DNA of 64,000 bases. Origin: Porphyra umbilicalis. Its lineage: Eukaryota; Rhodophyta; Bangiophyceae; Bangiales; Bangiaceae. Below are positions 23,813 through 34,239 of the stretch, in pieces. A program made the position numbers and the translations under genes. How positions within the stretch are numbered: the first letter of the stretch is position 1; every line of letters begins with the position of its first letter. Under the pieces are notes generated by a model. The model made no database searches. It was not told the origin of the DNA and saw only the letters and a list, made by a program, of their open reading frames with translations. The stretch covers positions 1-64,000 of the forward strand of contig KV918993.1 of the NCBI GenBank assembly GCA_002049455.2, written 5' to 3'.

Positions 23813-24679
23813 ATGGCCGCCGCCTTTGTGCCTACCACCATTGCTCGTCTGGCCGCCCCCGCGGCTGCCTCGACGGCCGTCCGACGGGCGCCGTGCCCCC
23901 CGTCGGGCCCGGCCGCGCGCCCGGCGGTGGCCGCATCTGCCTTTCTCCCCGCCGCCACGCTGCTGTCGCGGGCCGCCGCCCGCGGCGCGGTGGCAAGGAC
24001 GCCCGGCACCCCCTCCACAATGCGCACGACGCTGTACGGCACACCCGATACCGCCGAGCCGCCGCCCTTTGCGTCGCTCTTTGAGGCGGACGGCCGCGGC
24101 GGCGACGCGCCCCCCCCCCCGACCGTCTACACCAACGACTCGGTGGCGGTGAGCCTCATCGACGAAGTCGCTGCCACCCCGTCTGACCGCCCTGTAATCC
24201 TCTTGTGGCTCCGCCACTATGGGTGCACGCTCTGCAAGAAGGCGGCGGCGGAGGCGTCGGCGGCGTTTGGCGGCGACAATGGCCCCGCCTCGCCACTGCT
24301 CATTGCGATTGGGTGTGGGGTGCCGGAGCAGGCGGCGGCCTTTCAAGCAGAAGTCGACTTTCAGGGCACCCTCTACTCGGACCCACGGCGGGACACGTAC
24401 GAGGCGCTGCGCTTCAAGTCGGGGGCGGCGAGCGTGTTCAACTTGCCCGCCCTCGGCAAAGTGCTCTCCTCGGTTGCGTCGGGCTACTCGCAAAGTTGGG
24501 GGGTCAAGACCAAGGCGCCGCTGCAGCAGGGGGGGGTGGTCGTTGCGGGTGGCGGCGGCGGGGGGGTGACGCTCCTGCACCGCGAGAGCTACGCGGGCGA
24601 CCACATCGCGCTGGACGTGGTGGGCGCCGCCGTCGAGCGAGCGGGCGGGCGGGTGCCGGCGGGCAAGGTGCCCGCCTGA
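23813..24679 (+). CDS. PRXL2-like (AhpC/TSA-type, thioredoxin-fold) redox protein 1, organelle-targeted
   Basis: 288 residues from the ATG at 23813. Residues 1-80 are A/P/R-rich without acidic residues at the start, a likely plastid or mitochondrial transit peptide. The domain follows: VILLWLRHYGCTLCKKAAAE with Cys138 and Cys141 as a CxxC pair, then LLIAIGCGVPEQAAAFQ, VDFQGTLYSDPRRDTYEALR, and a C-terminal GGGVTLLHRESYAGDHIALD. That order is the AhpC/TSA antioxidant family that includes PRXL2/FAM213 and AAED1. These are peroxiredoxin-like proteins with a thioredoxin fold whose substrates are mostly unknown. An intact CxxC suggests redox activity; a peroxidase role is inference. Single exon. 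A clear paralogue lies at 52750. It converges on VPS20. Confidence 0.85.
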   Translation: MAAAFVPTTIARLAAPAAASTAVRRAPCPPSGPAARPAVAASAFLPAATLLSRAAARGAVARTPGTPSTMRTTLYGTPDTAEPPPFASLFEADGRGGDAPPPPTVYTNDSVAVSLIDEVAATPSDRPVILLWLRHYGCTLCKKAAAEASAAFGGDNGPASPLLIAIGCGVPEQAAAFQAEVDFQGTLYSDPRRDTYEALRFKSGAASVFNLPALGKVLSSVASGYSQSWGVKTKAPLQQGGVVVAGGGGGGVTLLHRESYAGDHIALDVVGAAVERAGGRVPAGKVPA

Positions 24680-25189
24680 GCGGCGCACGTGTGGGTGGGA
24701 GGTTTGGGAGTGCGCGCGAAAGATGCGTGTTTGTTCATTGCGCGGGTGAGTCGGCGGGGTGGATGGCATATATATCAGAGTAGTGAGCCCATCTCGTTTT
24801 GCATCATACCGCACCTCTCGCGTCGTGCGCTGCCACATCTGTAGCCCCCGGACATCGGGCCACGGTTTTGCACGACCGAACGCACCTCGTGGGTGGCATC
24901 AAGTGGGGACCCACGTCCTCCAGCGCACCGCCGTCTGGTCAACACGCCGTGCTCCCGCAGACGCCCCACCAGAGAAAACAATACACCGTAGACATCCTGG
25001 CCGACGGAAAGCAGGCAAAACAAGGAGCTGCACGTGTGCGAAATGCATGCAAAGAGGCAAGGGATGCTGTGGGGGTGTAGGGCAGACAGAGGCAAAGAAC
25101 ATACGAATAGAGCATGACCAAGACAACAGAACAGAGCATCAAAGGGTGCCATGGAAGAAACTTCCTCCAGACAACTCCCCGTGTGTCGC
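24680..25189. other. Convergent 3' regions of PRXL2-like 1 and VPS20
   Basis: 510 bp between two convergent stops; both 3' UTRs must lie here. An AT-rich patch (GCATATATATCAG) lies near 24768. No gene is supported. Confidence 0.45.
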
Positions 25190-26308
25190 TCAAGCCGCCA
25201 TCGGATCTGCCGGCCGTTCCCTCTCCTCCGGCGCCGCGTCGTCGGTGGCGCCCTCGGCGTCCTCCGCGTCCCCCCCCACCTCGACAGACACCTCGGTGGC
25301 GGCCGCTGGCGCCTTGCCGACCGGGGGCGCAGGGGCAGTCCCCCCCCCCCCACCCCCTCGGGCGCGGGCGTCTCCGCCGCGGCGGCGACCGCCGCTTCCA
25401 ACGCGGCGAGCTCCTCCGCCACCCCCTCCTCGTCGGCAGCGTCTCCCCCCCGTGCCAGCTCCGCCGCAATGGCCTCGGTGGCCTCCCGCTGGGCAGACCC
25501 CTCCTCGAGGATCTCCGCAATGGCCGAGGCGGGCATGAGCGCGTTGAGCGCCGCCAGCTCCGCGTTGCCCGCCGACAGTGCGTCAATGACCGACGCGTTG
25601 AGTTCGGCCGTTTCGAGGGACCCGGTGAGCGCCTCCACATTGGCGAGCGCCGCTTCCGTGGACGCCAGCCGCTGCCGCACGAGCGTCCGGTGGCGGAGGA
25701 CGAGGGCGGCGCGGGGGCGGGCGCCCGACGCCAGAAGGGATTTGGCGACCTGTGGGGGGGCCAGGGGTGAAGAGGGACGGACAGTTGGCCGGGGTGTGTG
25801 TGACAGGCAGCGAGCGAGATAAGGGCGGTGCAGTGGACGCGTGAGTGAGGCGCGCACGACGCAAGGGCCCAGAGTGGAACTCGGAGTCTGCCAAGTGGCA
25901 GCAGAGACTGAGCGCCACGCACACTACGTATGCGCTAGCAACGCCGACAACGACGCACCGGCAGAGCGGCGGCTACTGCCCAGGCAACCTCCACGGCTGC
26001 CCGCCATACCCTCGAGCAGCCGCCACAGCCCACACCAAGCGGTCGCCAGCTGCCCACGGCGCAACCCCCTGCCGCCGCCACTCCCCCCCCCCCCCAAAAA
26101 AAAGTACCTCAGTCAACTTGGCGTCCTCCGCATCCATGCGTTGGCGAAAGCGGGTCAGCTTGTCTCGCTGCACCTTGAGTTTGAGCATCGCCTGATCCCG
26201 CTCCGACACCGTCACGGCCGGGCGCACCGCCGCCGGCGACGCCGCGACGCGGGGGGCAGGCGACGAGGGGGGGGAGACGGTCCGGGGTTTGGAGGAGCCG
26301 CACCCCAT
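25190..26308 (-). CDS. VPS20: ESCRT-III subunit CHMP6/VPS20 (two exons, frame change at a C run)
   Basis: ESCRT-III component that nucleates Snf7/CHMP4 filaments on endosomal membranes for vesicle budding. Exon 1 (26308-26108) encodes MGCGSSKPRTVS...TVSERDQAMLKLKVQRDKL...KLTE, matching CHMP6 (VTEQDKAILQLKQQRDKL). Gly2 is a myristoylation site and Cys3 could be palmitoylated. The intron starts GTACTT (26107) and ends CACAG (25750). Exon 2 begins VAKSLLASGARPRAALVLRH, followed by LEEGSAQREATEAIAAEL and DEEGVAEELAALEAAV (CHMP6 DAILEELSAI). At the 12-base C run 25340-25351 the frame shifts; in the new frame the tail is acidic, ends PADPMAA, and stops at 25190-25192. One extra base in the run would join the two. 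The acidic tail fits the MIM region expected at ESCRT-III C-termini. Confidence 0.85.
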
Positions 26309-26695
26309 GGTGGTGACGGCCGGCAGGTAGCGGGGGGGGGGGGGGGGGGAGGGGCAGGGCACGGAAGACAAGAGAATGGGGGGGAAGGACGGGCGGGCAC
26401 AGCAGACGAGCGTGGCCGCCAGAGAAGCGGCACGGGTGGGCAGTGGGGGTTGGCGGGTCACCGCCGACGTAGACGTGTAGGCGAAGTCGTGGCAGCCAGA
26501 CAGCCGGGGGCACGACGAGAGCGACGGGAGGGGAGGCGCGTCCTCAGACTGGCGCCGCCTCTGTTGCCGCACACGCGAACGAGGTTACGTACTGACGTCA
26601 CTCACACCGTCAGGCGCTCTGGCGGACGCACGATGCTGCAGCCCAAGAACGCCAGCTGGCGCTGTGTGCTGGACACGGCTTGGGGGGGCTCTCGG
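26309..26695. other. Upstream region of VPS20
   Basis: Begins with a long G run (26331-26349) in the presumed 5' leader. No gene or repeat other than the hAT target site at its right edge. Confidence 0.4.
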
Positions 26696-28095
26696 TAGGG
26701 TTGCCCAACTGGTTTATCGTAATTGGTTAAAACTGGTTTACATTGGGTAAAAATTGGACATCGCTTGCAAACCAGTTTCGGATGCAAAATATTGGTTAAA
26801 CTGGTTGTTTTTTAAATACGGAACAGTTGCGGTCACGTGACCGGAATTGTCCCAGTCTTTTGGCGTTAAGTGCGTGACGAGTCCCAACTTGATGACGCGT
26901 GCACGACCGGATCCGACGACTCGTGTCTTCGTCTCTCACACCGGCCCCGTCGCCGACGCTTCCCGTGCTGCGAGCCCACCATGGCTCCACCAGTAGCCCT
27001 GCCGCCCGCGGCTGCCTCAGAACCTGCTACTACGCCGACCACAGCCACACCAGCGCCGCCACCTGCGGCTCCAACCCCGTCAGATGGCGACGACGGCTCG
27101 ACAGGTGGCCTTCCCCTGGCACCCCGTGCATCCTGGCAGGTACCAGAGGGGTCTGTTTGGGGACCCGTGCCGCAAGGCAAGAAGAAGAGTCCTGTGTACG
27201 CCTACTTTGTCTGTGAGTTCAATAAGGACGGGAGCGGGGCCGTTGACCCGACACGGTACATCTGCGTTCACAAGGACCACAACGGTCATCCCGTTCGCGT
27301 GGCGCATTGCAAAGTTACCGCCAACCTCAAGCAGCATCTAGTCGGCAAGCACGGCATGACCGTGTCTTCCACGCATGTGGGTGGGCACGCGGCGGGTGGA
27401 CGAAGCAGTGGGCCTCGTGGTGGTGGCCCTGCGGTCGCCAACGCAAGCCCATCGCCGCGCAGAGGAGACAGATGCTCGTGTCAGACGCGCTGCACACAGA
27501 CAGCATCACATGTACTGGCAGCTCGAGCGACGTCCACATATCACCTACAAACGTATCACCCACAAACACACACGAGCACAATTCCATATATCATACCATG
27601 CGGCTGGACGTGATGATGAGGGATGATGCCACAACCCTATGCGGTGCAGTAGACGGATGCCTACAACAAGTCAAAGACCAGCGTGGGTACAGCACATGGC
27701 ACCAGTGACCAACCGACGACAGAGCGTTCGGCGGGGGCGCGAGGAGGGAGGTAGACTTGTAACGGGCTCGTTAGGCGTGGCACCGAGAGCAACAGAGAGA
27801 ACGGAAAAGGATAGGGTGGGGGGGGACGAGTGTGGCGCTTGGGTCGGCGTGGCCTGGGAGAGTGGATTGCTCATGCCCGGGATGGGCCAACACGGCTGAG
27901 ATTGCCGTGCGGGCTGTCCGTGCACCTGTCACCTCTTGGGTGGCTGCGACCCACTCGCTGCGGAGCCACAGACACCCAGTCCCATTTGTGGCTGGCGCTC
28001 GCCCTTGCCCAACTAACTAGTTTAAAAACTGGTTATTGGCAACCGAACACATCGGATGAACTGGTTCGGCCGCGCGAACCAACTGGGCAACCCTA
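26696..28095. mobile_element. hAT-type transposon derivative (1400 bp) with 8-bp target duplication
   Basis: Ends are inverted copies of TAGGGTTGCCCAACTGGTT (right end AACCAACTGGGCAACCCTA on the plus strand, one inserted base). The element is flanked by GCTCTCGG on both sides (26688-26695, 28096-28103). The subterminal regions carry many AACTGGTT/AATTGGTT copies. It shares the TAGGGTTGC tip with the 842-bp element but little else, so it is a different family with a related transposase specificity. It carries one ORF with a BED-like zinc finger but lacks the DDE/dimerisation domains of an hAT transposase. Confidence 0.88.
26981..27613 (+). CDS. BED-like zinc-finger protein fragment inside the hAT element
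   Basis: 210 residues from ATG 26981 in a good context (CCCACCATGG). After a P/A/T-rich N-terminus (residues 1-60) comes KSPVYAYFVCEF...RYICVHKDHN...HCKVTANLKQHLVGKHG. That is the layout of a BED finger (aromatic lead-in, cysteines, then TxNLxxHLxxKH). The cysteine spacing is looser than usual, so the finger may be degenerate. In hAT transposases this domain binds the TIR and subterminal repeats. After about residue 130 the frame has no family resemblance and ends. The catalytic domain is missing, so this could be a dead remnant or a DNA-binding competitor of the full transposase; the latter is speculation. Confidence 0.6.
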   Translation: MAPPVALPPAAASEPATTPTTATPAPPPAAPTPSDGDDGSTGGLPLAPRASWQVPEGSVWGPVPQGKKKSPVYAYFVCEFNKDGSGAVDPTRYICVHKDHNGHPVRVAHCKVTANLKQHLVGKHGMTVSSTHVGGHAAGGRSSGPRGGGPAVANASPSPRRGDRCSCQTRCTQTASHVLAARATSTYHLQTYHPQTHTSTIPYIIPCGWT

Positions 28096-28308
28096 GCTCT
28101 CGGACGGTGTTCTGGATCCTGAACTGGGCAGCATACCAATTGCTGTAAACGACCCCGACATACAAGGTTTTTGGGGCGGGTGGCAGCTCAGGTCACGATG
28201 CATGCCTGGTTGCCGTCTGCTTCGAGGAGAATGCAAGAAGTATCCCAGGTACGTTCCCATCCAGGGCGGTGTGATCTGTGGTTCACTTTGTCTCGTTTCC
28301 GTGCGTTG

Positions 28309-28710
28309 TCACCTAGCGTCCCATAAGAGCAACGACACCCACACACCCCCTCCAAACGCGAGCGTCCCGCCTTTGGTAGCCAAAGCGCTGCAGTGAGCGC
28401 TTTGCTTTGCCTGACATACGTTTGAACCCGCCGGTCGTCGCCGCAGCGTCGGTACGGGCGGCCTTACGGGCGGCCTTGCGGGCGGCCTTGCGGGTGGCCT
28501 CGGTCGACGGCCCCGCGTCGGCGGCGGGGGCGGCGGCGGCGCCCCCCCCCCCGGTAGCCCCGCCCGGTCGAGGACGGCCGCCACGACCGCCGGGCGCCCC
28601 CCCACCGGCGCCGCCACGACCGACACCCGCGCCAGCCGCACGCCCGGCGTGAGCGCTGCGGGGCGCATTTCCGTCTCACGCGGGCGCATTTCCGTCTCAC
28701 GCGGGCGCAT
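28309..28710 (-). CDS. Possible small basic protein, not recognised (weak)
   Basis: A frame from 28710 starts with three ATGs spaced exactly 21 bases apart in tandem repeats, then reads PGVRLARVSVVAAPVGGRPA and VVAAVLDRAG, which looks protein-like. At a C run near 28546-28555 coding character seems to move to another frame that contains KAARKAARKAAR, encoded by 12-bp repeats, then TTGGFKRMSGKAKRSL. If real it would be a short lysine/arginine-rich protein with a nuclear or ribosome-related look. No family match, so it may be chance. Confidence 0.22.
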   Translation of the reverse strand: MRPRETEMRPRETEMRPAALTPGVRLARVSVVAAPVGGRPAVVAAVLDRAGLPGGGAPPPPPPPTRGRRPRPPARPPARPPVRPPVPTLRRRPAGSNVCQAKQSAHCSALATKGGTLAFGGGVWVSLLLWDAR

Positions 28711-28714
28711 TTCC
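28455..28714. repeat. Two small tandem arrays (12-bp and 21-bp units)
   Basis: At 28455-28500 the unit GGGCGGCCTTGC occurs about three and a half times. At 28662-28714 the unit GGCGCATTTCCGTCTCACGC plus one base occurs two and a half times. Both fall within the weak ORF on the minus strand. Confidence 0.6.
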
Positions 28715-28868
28715 GCGCGCCGACCACACCCCAAGCCTGGCATGCAGCCACATCCAGAAAAATGAAAGCAAACAAACAAGCAAAAAAACGTGTGGCCAGC
28801 GGGGGGGGGGGTCGCGACGGCGCCCGCCCCCGCCCCGACCACCCCCCGAAAAAAAAAGAGACGGCCTA

Positions 28869-29028
28869 CAGCCGTTCTCCGAAAAATCCCGCACTCAAAC
28901 TGTTACAAAATAGTTCCGAATCGGCCTCTGCGGGGTCGTATACGACCCCACAGAGGCCTCTACGCGTAGAGGCCGATTTGGAACTCTTTTGCAACTGTTG
29001 GAGTGCGGGAATTTTGGGAGAACGGCTG
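28869..29028. mobile_element. 160-bp MITE, family CAGCCGTTCTC (copy 1)
   Basis: TIRs begin CAGCCGTTCTC and extend about 40 bp with some mismatches (shared CCCGCACTC, AACTGTT, CAAAA). TA on both sides. The core holds an internal palindrome around AATCGGCCTCTGCG and its complement. Same family as 49256-49380 and 55331-55462. Confidence 0.85.
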
Positions 29029-29428
29029 TATGTGGCGCCCCCCCGCTCGGACAATATCCCGCGCTTGACTTTGCGCAGCAGACGCACCTCCCCTTTGGCC
29101 GTTGAGCATCCATGGGGCTGGGAAGGCACCGGCCAAAGCTGTACGCCGCGCCCCTACCCATCGAGGCTCGTCAGTTTTCTCTGGAAGTCATATTGTGAAC
29201 CTCACGTCGTCCTCTTTCGCCGATTGGAATTGCTTGCTCCCCACGGTTGGTCATTGACAGGACGATCAACGTTAACGTTGTCGGGTGGAAGAGGACTCCC
29301 AGGTTCTCGTCTGGCTTGCTGGCTTGCGACGGCCCATCCGCGCGAGAATCAACATCGGACCGTCCTTAGCAAAGCCCGTGAACCGGCTTCAGAGAGACAA
29401 CAGCGCTCACCCAGGCAATCGAGTGTAG

Positions 29429-30334
29429 GGCCGGTACAACCGGACCATCGTGGGCCAGTTGCGGACGTACGTCGAGGACCACCAAGACCGATGGGACGAG
29501 TTGGTGTCGATGCTAACGTTGGCCTACAACAGTCGACCGCAGCAGAGCACCGGGGTGGCGCCCCTCGAGTTCGTCACCCCCGAGCGTGTACGAAGTCTCT
29601 CCGTGGAACGCCTCGTCGGCTCCCCGGCACCCGAAGAGACGGACGGCAGTCCACGAGCCGTCCGCGAGGGCATCCGAGCGCGGCTGCGGAACCTAATCCA
29701 CAAGGTGCGGAAGTCCCTCACGCTGGCACAGCGGCGGTACAAGAGGAACTACGACGCCCGCGTACGACCGGTCAACAAGAACGTCCACGCGGGGGACTGG
29801 GTGTTCGTCGATGGCCACACGCGGACCAAGTATAAGCTCGGGACCCGCGCGGCCGGGCCGTACAAGGTGTTGTCCCGCGGAGAGGGCACGTTCTCGTTGG
29901 ACATCGACGGGTACCCTGAGACGGTGAGCAGTGACCACGTGACGGCGGCGCCGGGCCCGCCGGGGGATCCGCAGGCGCTCCTTCAGAACCTCGGGGTACC
30001 CCAAGATATTGTGGTCCCCGAGGGGCATCAACACACGGGCAAGGAGTTCGTCTGGGAGGCCTTCGTGGGCCACGAAGTCGCGGACGACGGCACGCTACCC
30101 CTGTGGTACCACCCCGAGGAGGACACCCTCGAGTTGGCCAGTCGGTTCGACCTACGTAAGGTGCACCAGTACATGCGGCGTGTGGGCCTCCGAGTCGAAG
30201 AAGCCGGGTCGGTCGTCGACTTCCTCGCCCAAGTCGATTTCAATGTGGGACACGTGGGTTTTAAACTTCCGAATCGTGGCCGATTTTCGTTTGCCACACG
30301 TGTCCCGGTCGGAGCCACGTGGCCGTGGTGGTGA
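29429..30334 (+). mobile_element. Ty3/gypsy retrotransposon remnant: integrase C-terminal part
   Basis: The readable frame begins GRYNRTIVGQLRTYVEDHQD, the end of an integrase catalytic core (family pattern VERxNRTL...L), directly after a stop codon at 29426-29428. It continues WDELVSMLTLAYNSRPQQST then GVAPLEFVTPERVRSL, a basic helix AQRRYKRNYDARVRPV, and a small beta domain GDWVFVD...GPYKVLSRGEGTFSLDI, the usual integrase C-terminal region of gypsy elements. About 110 further residues follow without known domains. Reverse transcriptase, protease, the D,D(35)E core and LTRs were not found nearby. It is a truncated piece of pol. The upstream 29030-29428 is unreadable. Confidence 0.8.
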
Positions 30335-30546
30335 CCATCACTGTCGCGCGGCGGGATCGTGGCCCTCCCCGTGGCCGTGTCGTCGGGCCAAATTGATCGG
30401 GTATCGTGGACGTGTCCTGAGGGGGCGGATCGGGCCGGATGGCCCGTGCGGATCTGTTAGGAGGCGGATCGCAAGGTGGGATCGGGATTCGGTTCGGGGT
30501 ACAAGGGGCGCTCTCGTGAGGGGTATGCAAATGACCGACGCGGGGT

Positions 30547-31320
30547 TTACTGGTCGCTGACGTGCCGACCGGCACCGTCGACGCAACGACACCTTCTACA
30601 CTCTGAGCTACTACAACCCCGTGGGGTGGTCCCCTCTCTCCCGTCGTGTTTCATCCTCCCCTTGTTCGGCGGCGCCTTGAGGCGGGCCCACTCGATACGG
30701 AGGATGGCCCACGAGGTATGACGCCCCGCGTAGAGGTCGTCCGTCGTGTCCGCGGGGACCCACGGGAGCTCCGCCATGCTGCCGTATGGGACCTCCACCC
30801 CGTAGCAACACGCGGGAGTGGACAGGTTCAAGCGCGAGCGGGTCGCCGTGGCACAACTTCGGTACTCCGCTCGTTGACGGGCTACGAGATGGCCTGTGAG
30901 CACTCCCCGGTGGTGGTTGCGGGCGGTCGTCGACTGGACCGTCGTGGGGTCTTCCTTGTCGGACGCCCCGATAAACGGGGGAGACGTCAAGATGTAGGCG
31001 AAGGTCGGCACCCACGGCGAGTCCCCGGGGGCGTCGTCCATGAAGCTGACGTGAGAACGAAGGTAACCCAACTCGCTGCTACGCCGCACCACGGTGATCG
31101 ACGAGGCTCGGTCGTCGAGGGACGGTACGAGGGCGTGCGGCATGGCCGCATTGTGCTTGGCGAACGGGTTGGCGGGGCGCACCGAGTCGATGCCCCGGAA
31201 CGTCGCGCGGGCCAGCGTGTCCGCTTCGCCCATGCGGGCCTCCTCGTGCTCCCACGCCGGCGCCCACGTCGACGGGTCGGACAACACGGGTAGGGGGCCC
31301 ACGGCGGTGGAGGACGCCAT
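30547..31320 (-). CDS. Hypothetical protein, 257 residues, beside the retroelement remnant
   Basis: From an ATG at 31320 the frame starts MASSTAVGPLPVLSDPSTWA and continues with balanced composition (RATFRGIDSVRPANPFAKHN, VVRRSSELGYLRSHVSFMDD), unlike the poly-P/R frames of surrounding non-coding DNA. The C-terminal third is R/C-rich and may be out of the true frame. No recognisable domain. It lies head-to-head with the integrase remnant, so it could be an element-borne gag-like or accessory ORF, or a host gene fragment. Moderate doubt that it is expressed. Confidence 0.35.
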   Translation of the reverse strand: MASSTAVGPLPVLSDPSTWAPAWEHEEARMGEADTLARATFRGIDSVRPANPFAKHNAAMPHALVPSLDDRASSITVVRRSSELGYLRSHVSFMDDAPGDSPWVPTFAYILTSPPFIGASDKEDPTTVQSTTARNHHRGVLTGHLVARQRAEYRSCATATRSRLNLSTPACCYGVEVPYGSMAELPWVPADTTDDLYAGRHTSWAILRIEWARLKAPPNKGRMKHDGREGTTPRGCSSSECRRCRCVDGAGRHVSDQ

Positions 31321-31988
31321 CTCCTCTTCTTGTCGGCCATCGCGGAGGACGACGCAGACGCGGACACCTTGTTGTCGGGGGGGGGGGCCGCCGGGTCCTC
31401 GGTCCGACGAGGGAGGTGGGGGCAACCGCGCGGTGGAGGAGGGGGGGGGGGGGGGGGGGACCCCCCCGAGGGCCCACAGAAGCAAGAAGCAAGAAGCGAC
31501 GGGCACCACGGGGGGGGGTGGACGGCATGTCGTGGGGTGGGAGGAGGAACGAGTCGGCGAACACCGCGTCGCAACCAGCTCGGATGGGTTACGTCGCGGC
31601 GTGGTGGGGAGGAGCCGCGGAGTTGCACGTGGTGGGGGGGTGAGACCGGGGTGTGCGTGTGGGCCCACGGGGAGGGGTGGGGCCAACGTGCGTCACGGGG
31701 GATGTGGGGGCCGCGAGACACCGGTGCGGGCCGCGCGCCACGCCACGCCGGTGTGGCGTGGGGCCGATCCAGTCCGCGGACCGACCTCGACAACCCCTCT
31801 GGGGCGAGGATCGTGGGGGGGGGGGGGTGGCGGTTGTGGCCGGCATCCGGCCTGGGGGCCGGGCCGGAAGCCCCTCCCCAGGGGTCGTCGCGGGACGGGC
31901 AGGGACGCCACGTCACGCGACGAGGGGGCTGTGTGGCGGTCGGGGGTCTTACAGTTGGAAGGGGCGTGGCCCCTCAGCTGTCAAGTGA
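31321..31988. other. GC-rich spacer
   Basis: Contains G runs at 31378-31387 and 31441-31460 and no supported gene. It ends at the left tip of the foldback-like element. Confidence 0.4.
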
Positions 31989-32159
31989 GGTAATGGCAGC
32001 CTACATTGAAGGCGGTACCCTTCAATGTAGGCCTGGCACATGCCGCTCATTGGCTGATCCAGTTCCTTACATTGGCGATGAGGAACGGCCTCGATGATGA
32101 CACGTGTGTGCTGCCACGCCCGGCCTGGCATCGCCACGCCCCGGCCCGGCACCCTGCAG

Positions 32160-32274
32160 GCCACAGCTGTGGCCGCCGCCGCCACCGCCGCCTCTGCCCC
32201 CGCCGCGGCCCCCGCCGCCCTGGCCCCCGCCCCCGCCCCCGCCGCCGCCCCCGCCCCCGCCCCAGCCCCCGCCC

Positions 32275-32305
<31 letters not shown>

Positions 32306-32385
32306 CGACCCCGCCGCCGCCGCCCCCGCCGCCGCCGCCGCCGCCCCCGCCGCCGCCGCCGCCGCCCCCGCCCCGGCCCCCGCCC

Positions 32386-32416
<31 letters not shown>

Positions 32417-32434
32417 CACCGCCGCCGCCGCAGC

Positions 32435-32485
<51 letters not shown>

Positions 32486-32582
32486 ACCCGCCGCCGCCTC
32501 CCCCGCCCCCGCCCCGGCCCCCGCCCCCGACCCGGCCGCCGCCGCCGCCGCCGCCGCCACCGCCGCCGCCGCCGCCACCGCC

Positions 32583-32627
<45 letters not shown>

Positions 32628-33190
32628 CCCGCCGCCGCCCCCGCCGCCCCCGCCGTCCCCGCCGCCGCCGCCGCCGCCGCCCCGGCCCCCGCCGCCCCCG
32701 CTGCCCCCGCCGCCGCCGCCGCCCCCGCCCCCGCCCCAGCCTTCGCCGCCGCCCCCGCCGCCGCCCCTTGCCGCCGCTCCTGCCGCTGGCCCCCGCCCCC
32801 GCCTCGTGCCGCGACGCCCGCTGCTACGGACGCCCCGGCCGCTGCCTCTGCCCTGGGCCCTGGACGCGGCCCCCGCCACTGGCGCGGCCCTCGCCGCTGG
32901 CCGCTAGCCCCCCTTCTGCCGCCGCCCCCGCCGCCGCCGTCGCCCCCGCCCCTGGCCGCAGCCCCCGCCGCCGCCGCCGCCCCTGCCCCTGGCTGCGGCC
33001 CCCGCCGCCGCCGCCGCCCCTGCCCCTGGCCGCGGCCCCCGCTGCTGGCGCCGCCCCCGCCCCTGGCCGCCTCCCCCGCCTCTTGCCGCCTCCCCTGCCG
33101 CTGTTGCCGCTGCCGCCGCTGGCCGCCACCACCCCTGCTGGCGCCGCCCCCGCCCCTGTACACCTCTCCCGCCGCTGGCCGCTGCCCCCG
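32160..33190. repeat. GCC-rich microsatellite/minisatellite tract, about 1 kb
   Basis: Nearly uninterrupted GCC/CCC/CCG units on the plus strand. Every plus frame is open and reads as poly-P, poly-A or poly-R, and the minus frames as poly-G/A, so the long ORFs here are composition artefacts. It lies in the left arm of the foldback-like element; the corresponding right arm is much shorter, so the tract expanded after or during element formation. Confidence 0.85.
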
Positions 33191-33996
33191 CCGGCGGTCG
33201 GTGGCGCCGACCCCTCGGCGGCAGGGCGGGCCGTCGGTGGCGGGTGGCGGGTGGCGGGTGTTGGGATGGGCGGTCCGCGGCCGTCGGGTGTTGGTGGGGC
33301 AGCTGGTGGTGGTTATTGGGTGGGAGCAGCCGGCTGCGGTAGCGGCCGGCGTCGGTGTAGTATGTTTGTTATACATTCGCCCATACATTGTCATGGGCCA
33401 CGGCTACGTGTGCGCGGGGAGCTCACGGGTCTTTCAGGGAGGGCCTAGAGTGCAGTGGCAGTATGCCGCCTCCGCAGGCGACTCATACGCACGATTTTGG
33501 GGTGGCTGAGTTGGCTGAAAGGACACAATGCGCTGTGGCTATCCTACGACCGTCCTGGTGTGGCTTTTTAGCCTCTATCGAGTTTATGAGATGTAACAAA
33601 GCCAACGCACACAGATACTTGGCCAGCAGGCAGACAGGGCACCGTGGGGAGGTAGCGGCTTATCTGGCCGCTGTGAACTTGGACGGGCGAGAAAAGTAGG
33701 AAGGAGGCGTTTGTACACCTAGCGACCTACGTTTCCGTTCCCAGGACCCTTCAAAGCACCAGAAACGACTCTCTCTGAAAAAGTGGTGTTTTGGTCAAGT
33801 TCGTCCCAGACATGCCGTATGCTCCTCCTTCTTGAACCAGATGGCAGCGTGTAACCCGGCGGTGACCAGACCATACCGTCTCCCACAAAAGTTGAACATA
33901 ATGGGTAAAGGGTGTTTTAGGAGGTATGCAGTGTTTTTTTTTTTGCAAGAAAAGATGCAAAACTGTTATAGGCAGCAAGTGAAGCGCAGGGTCCCA

Positions 33997-34239
33997 ACCC
34001 ACTGGATTGAACAGTGTCAGAGAAAATACATGATCCACTGGTTTGGACAGTGTCAGTCTCGATCTGCCGAGTACACTGGATTTGAAACACTGTCAGAGGG
34101 GGTCCATTCACACTGCTTGGTGGAGCCGTCTCCAGTCTCCTCTGCCTCCGTGCCCCCTCAGCTCGCTCCCGGGACGGCTGCGACTGCCGTCGTCAGTGCC
34201 TTTTCTGTCGTTTACACTATGTCTGAAACACTATCAGAA
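33997..34239. repeat. Four degenerate 25-27-bp repeats in the core of the foldback-like element
   Basis: Copies at 33997, 34033, 34073 and 34213 share CACTGG(A/T)TT(T)GA(A)ACA(G/C)TGTCAG-like sequence. Spacing is irregular. They could be protein-binding iterons of the element or decayed insertions. Confidence 0.5.

Noticed and set aside
29030-29428. Upstream integrase core of the gypsy remnant
   Set aside because: Tried all plus frames; apart from the last few codons nothing matches the catalytic core, so I did not extend the remnant.
32094-33509. 471-codon plus-strand ORF (and overlapping poly-P, poly-R and minus-strand poly-G frames)
   Set aside because: All six frames are open because the DNA is a GCC/CCC tract; no ATG-started domain, pure composition.
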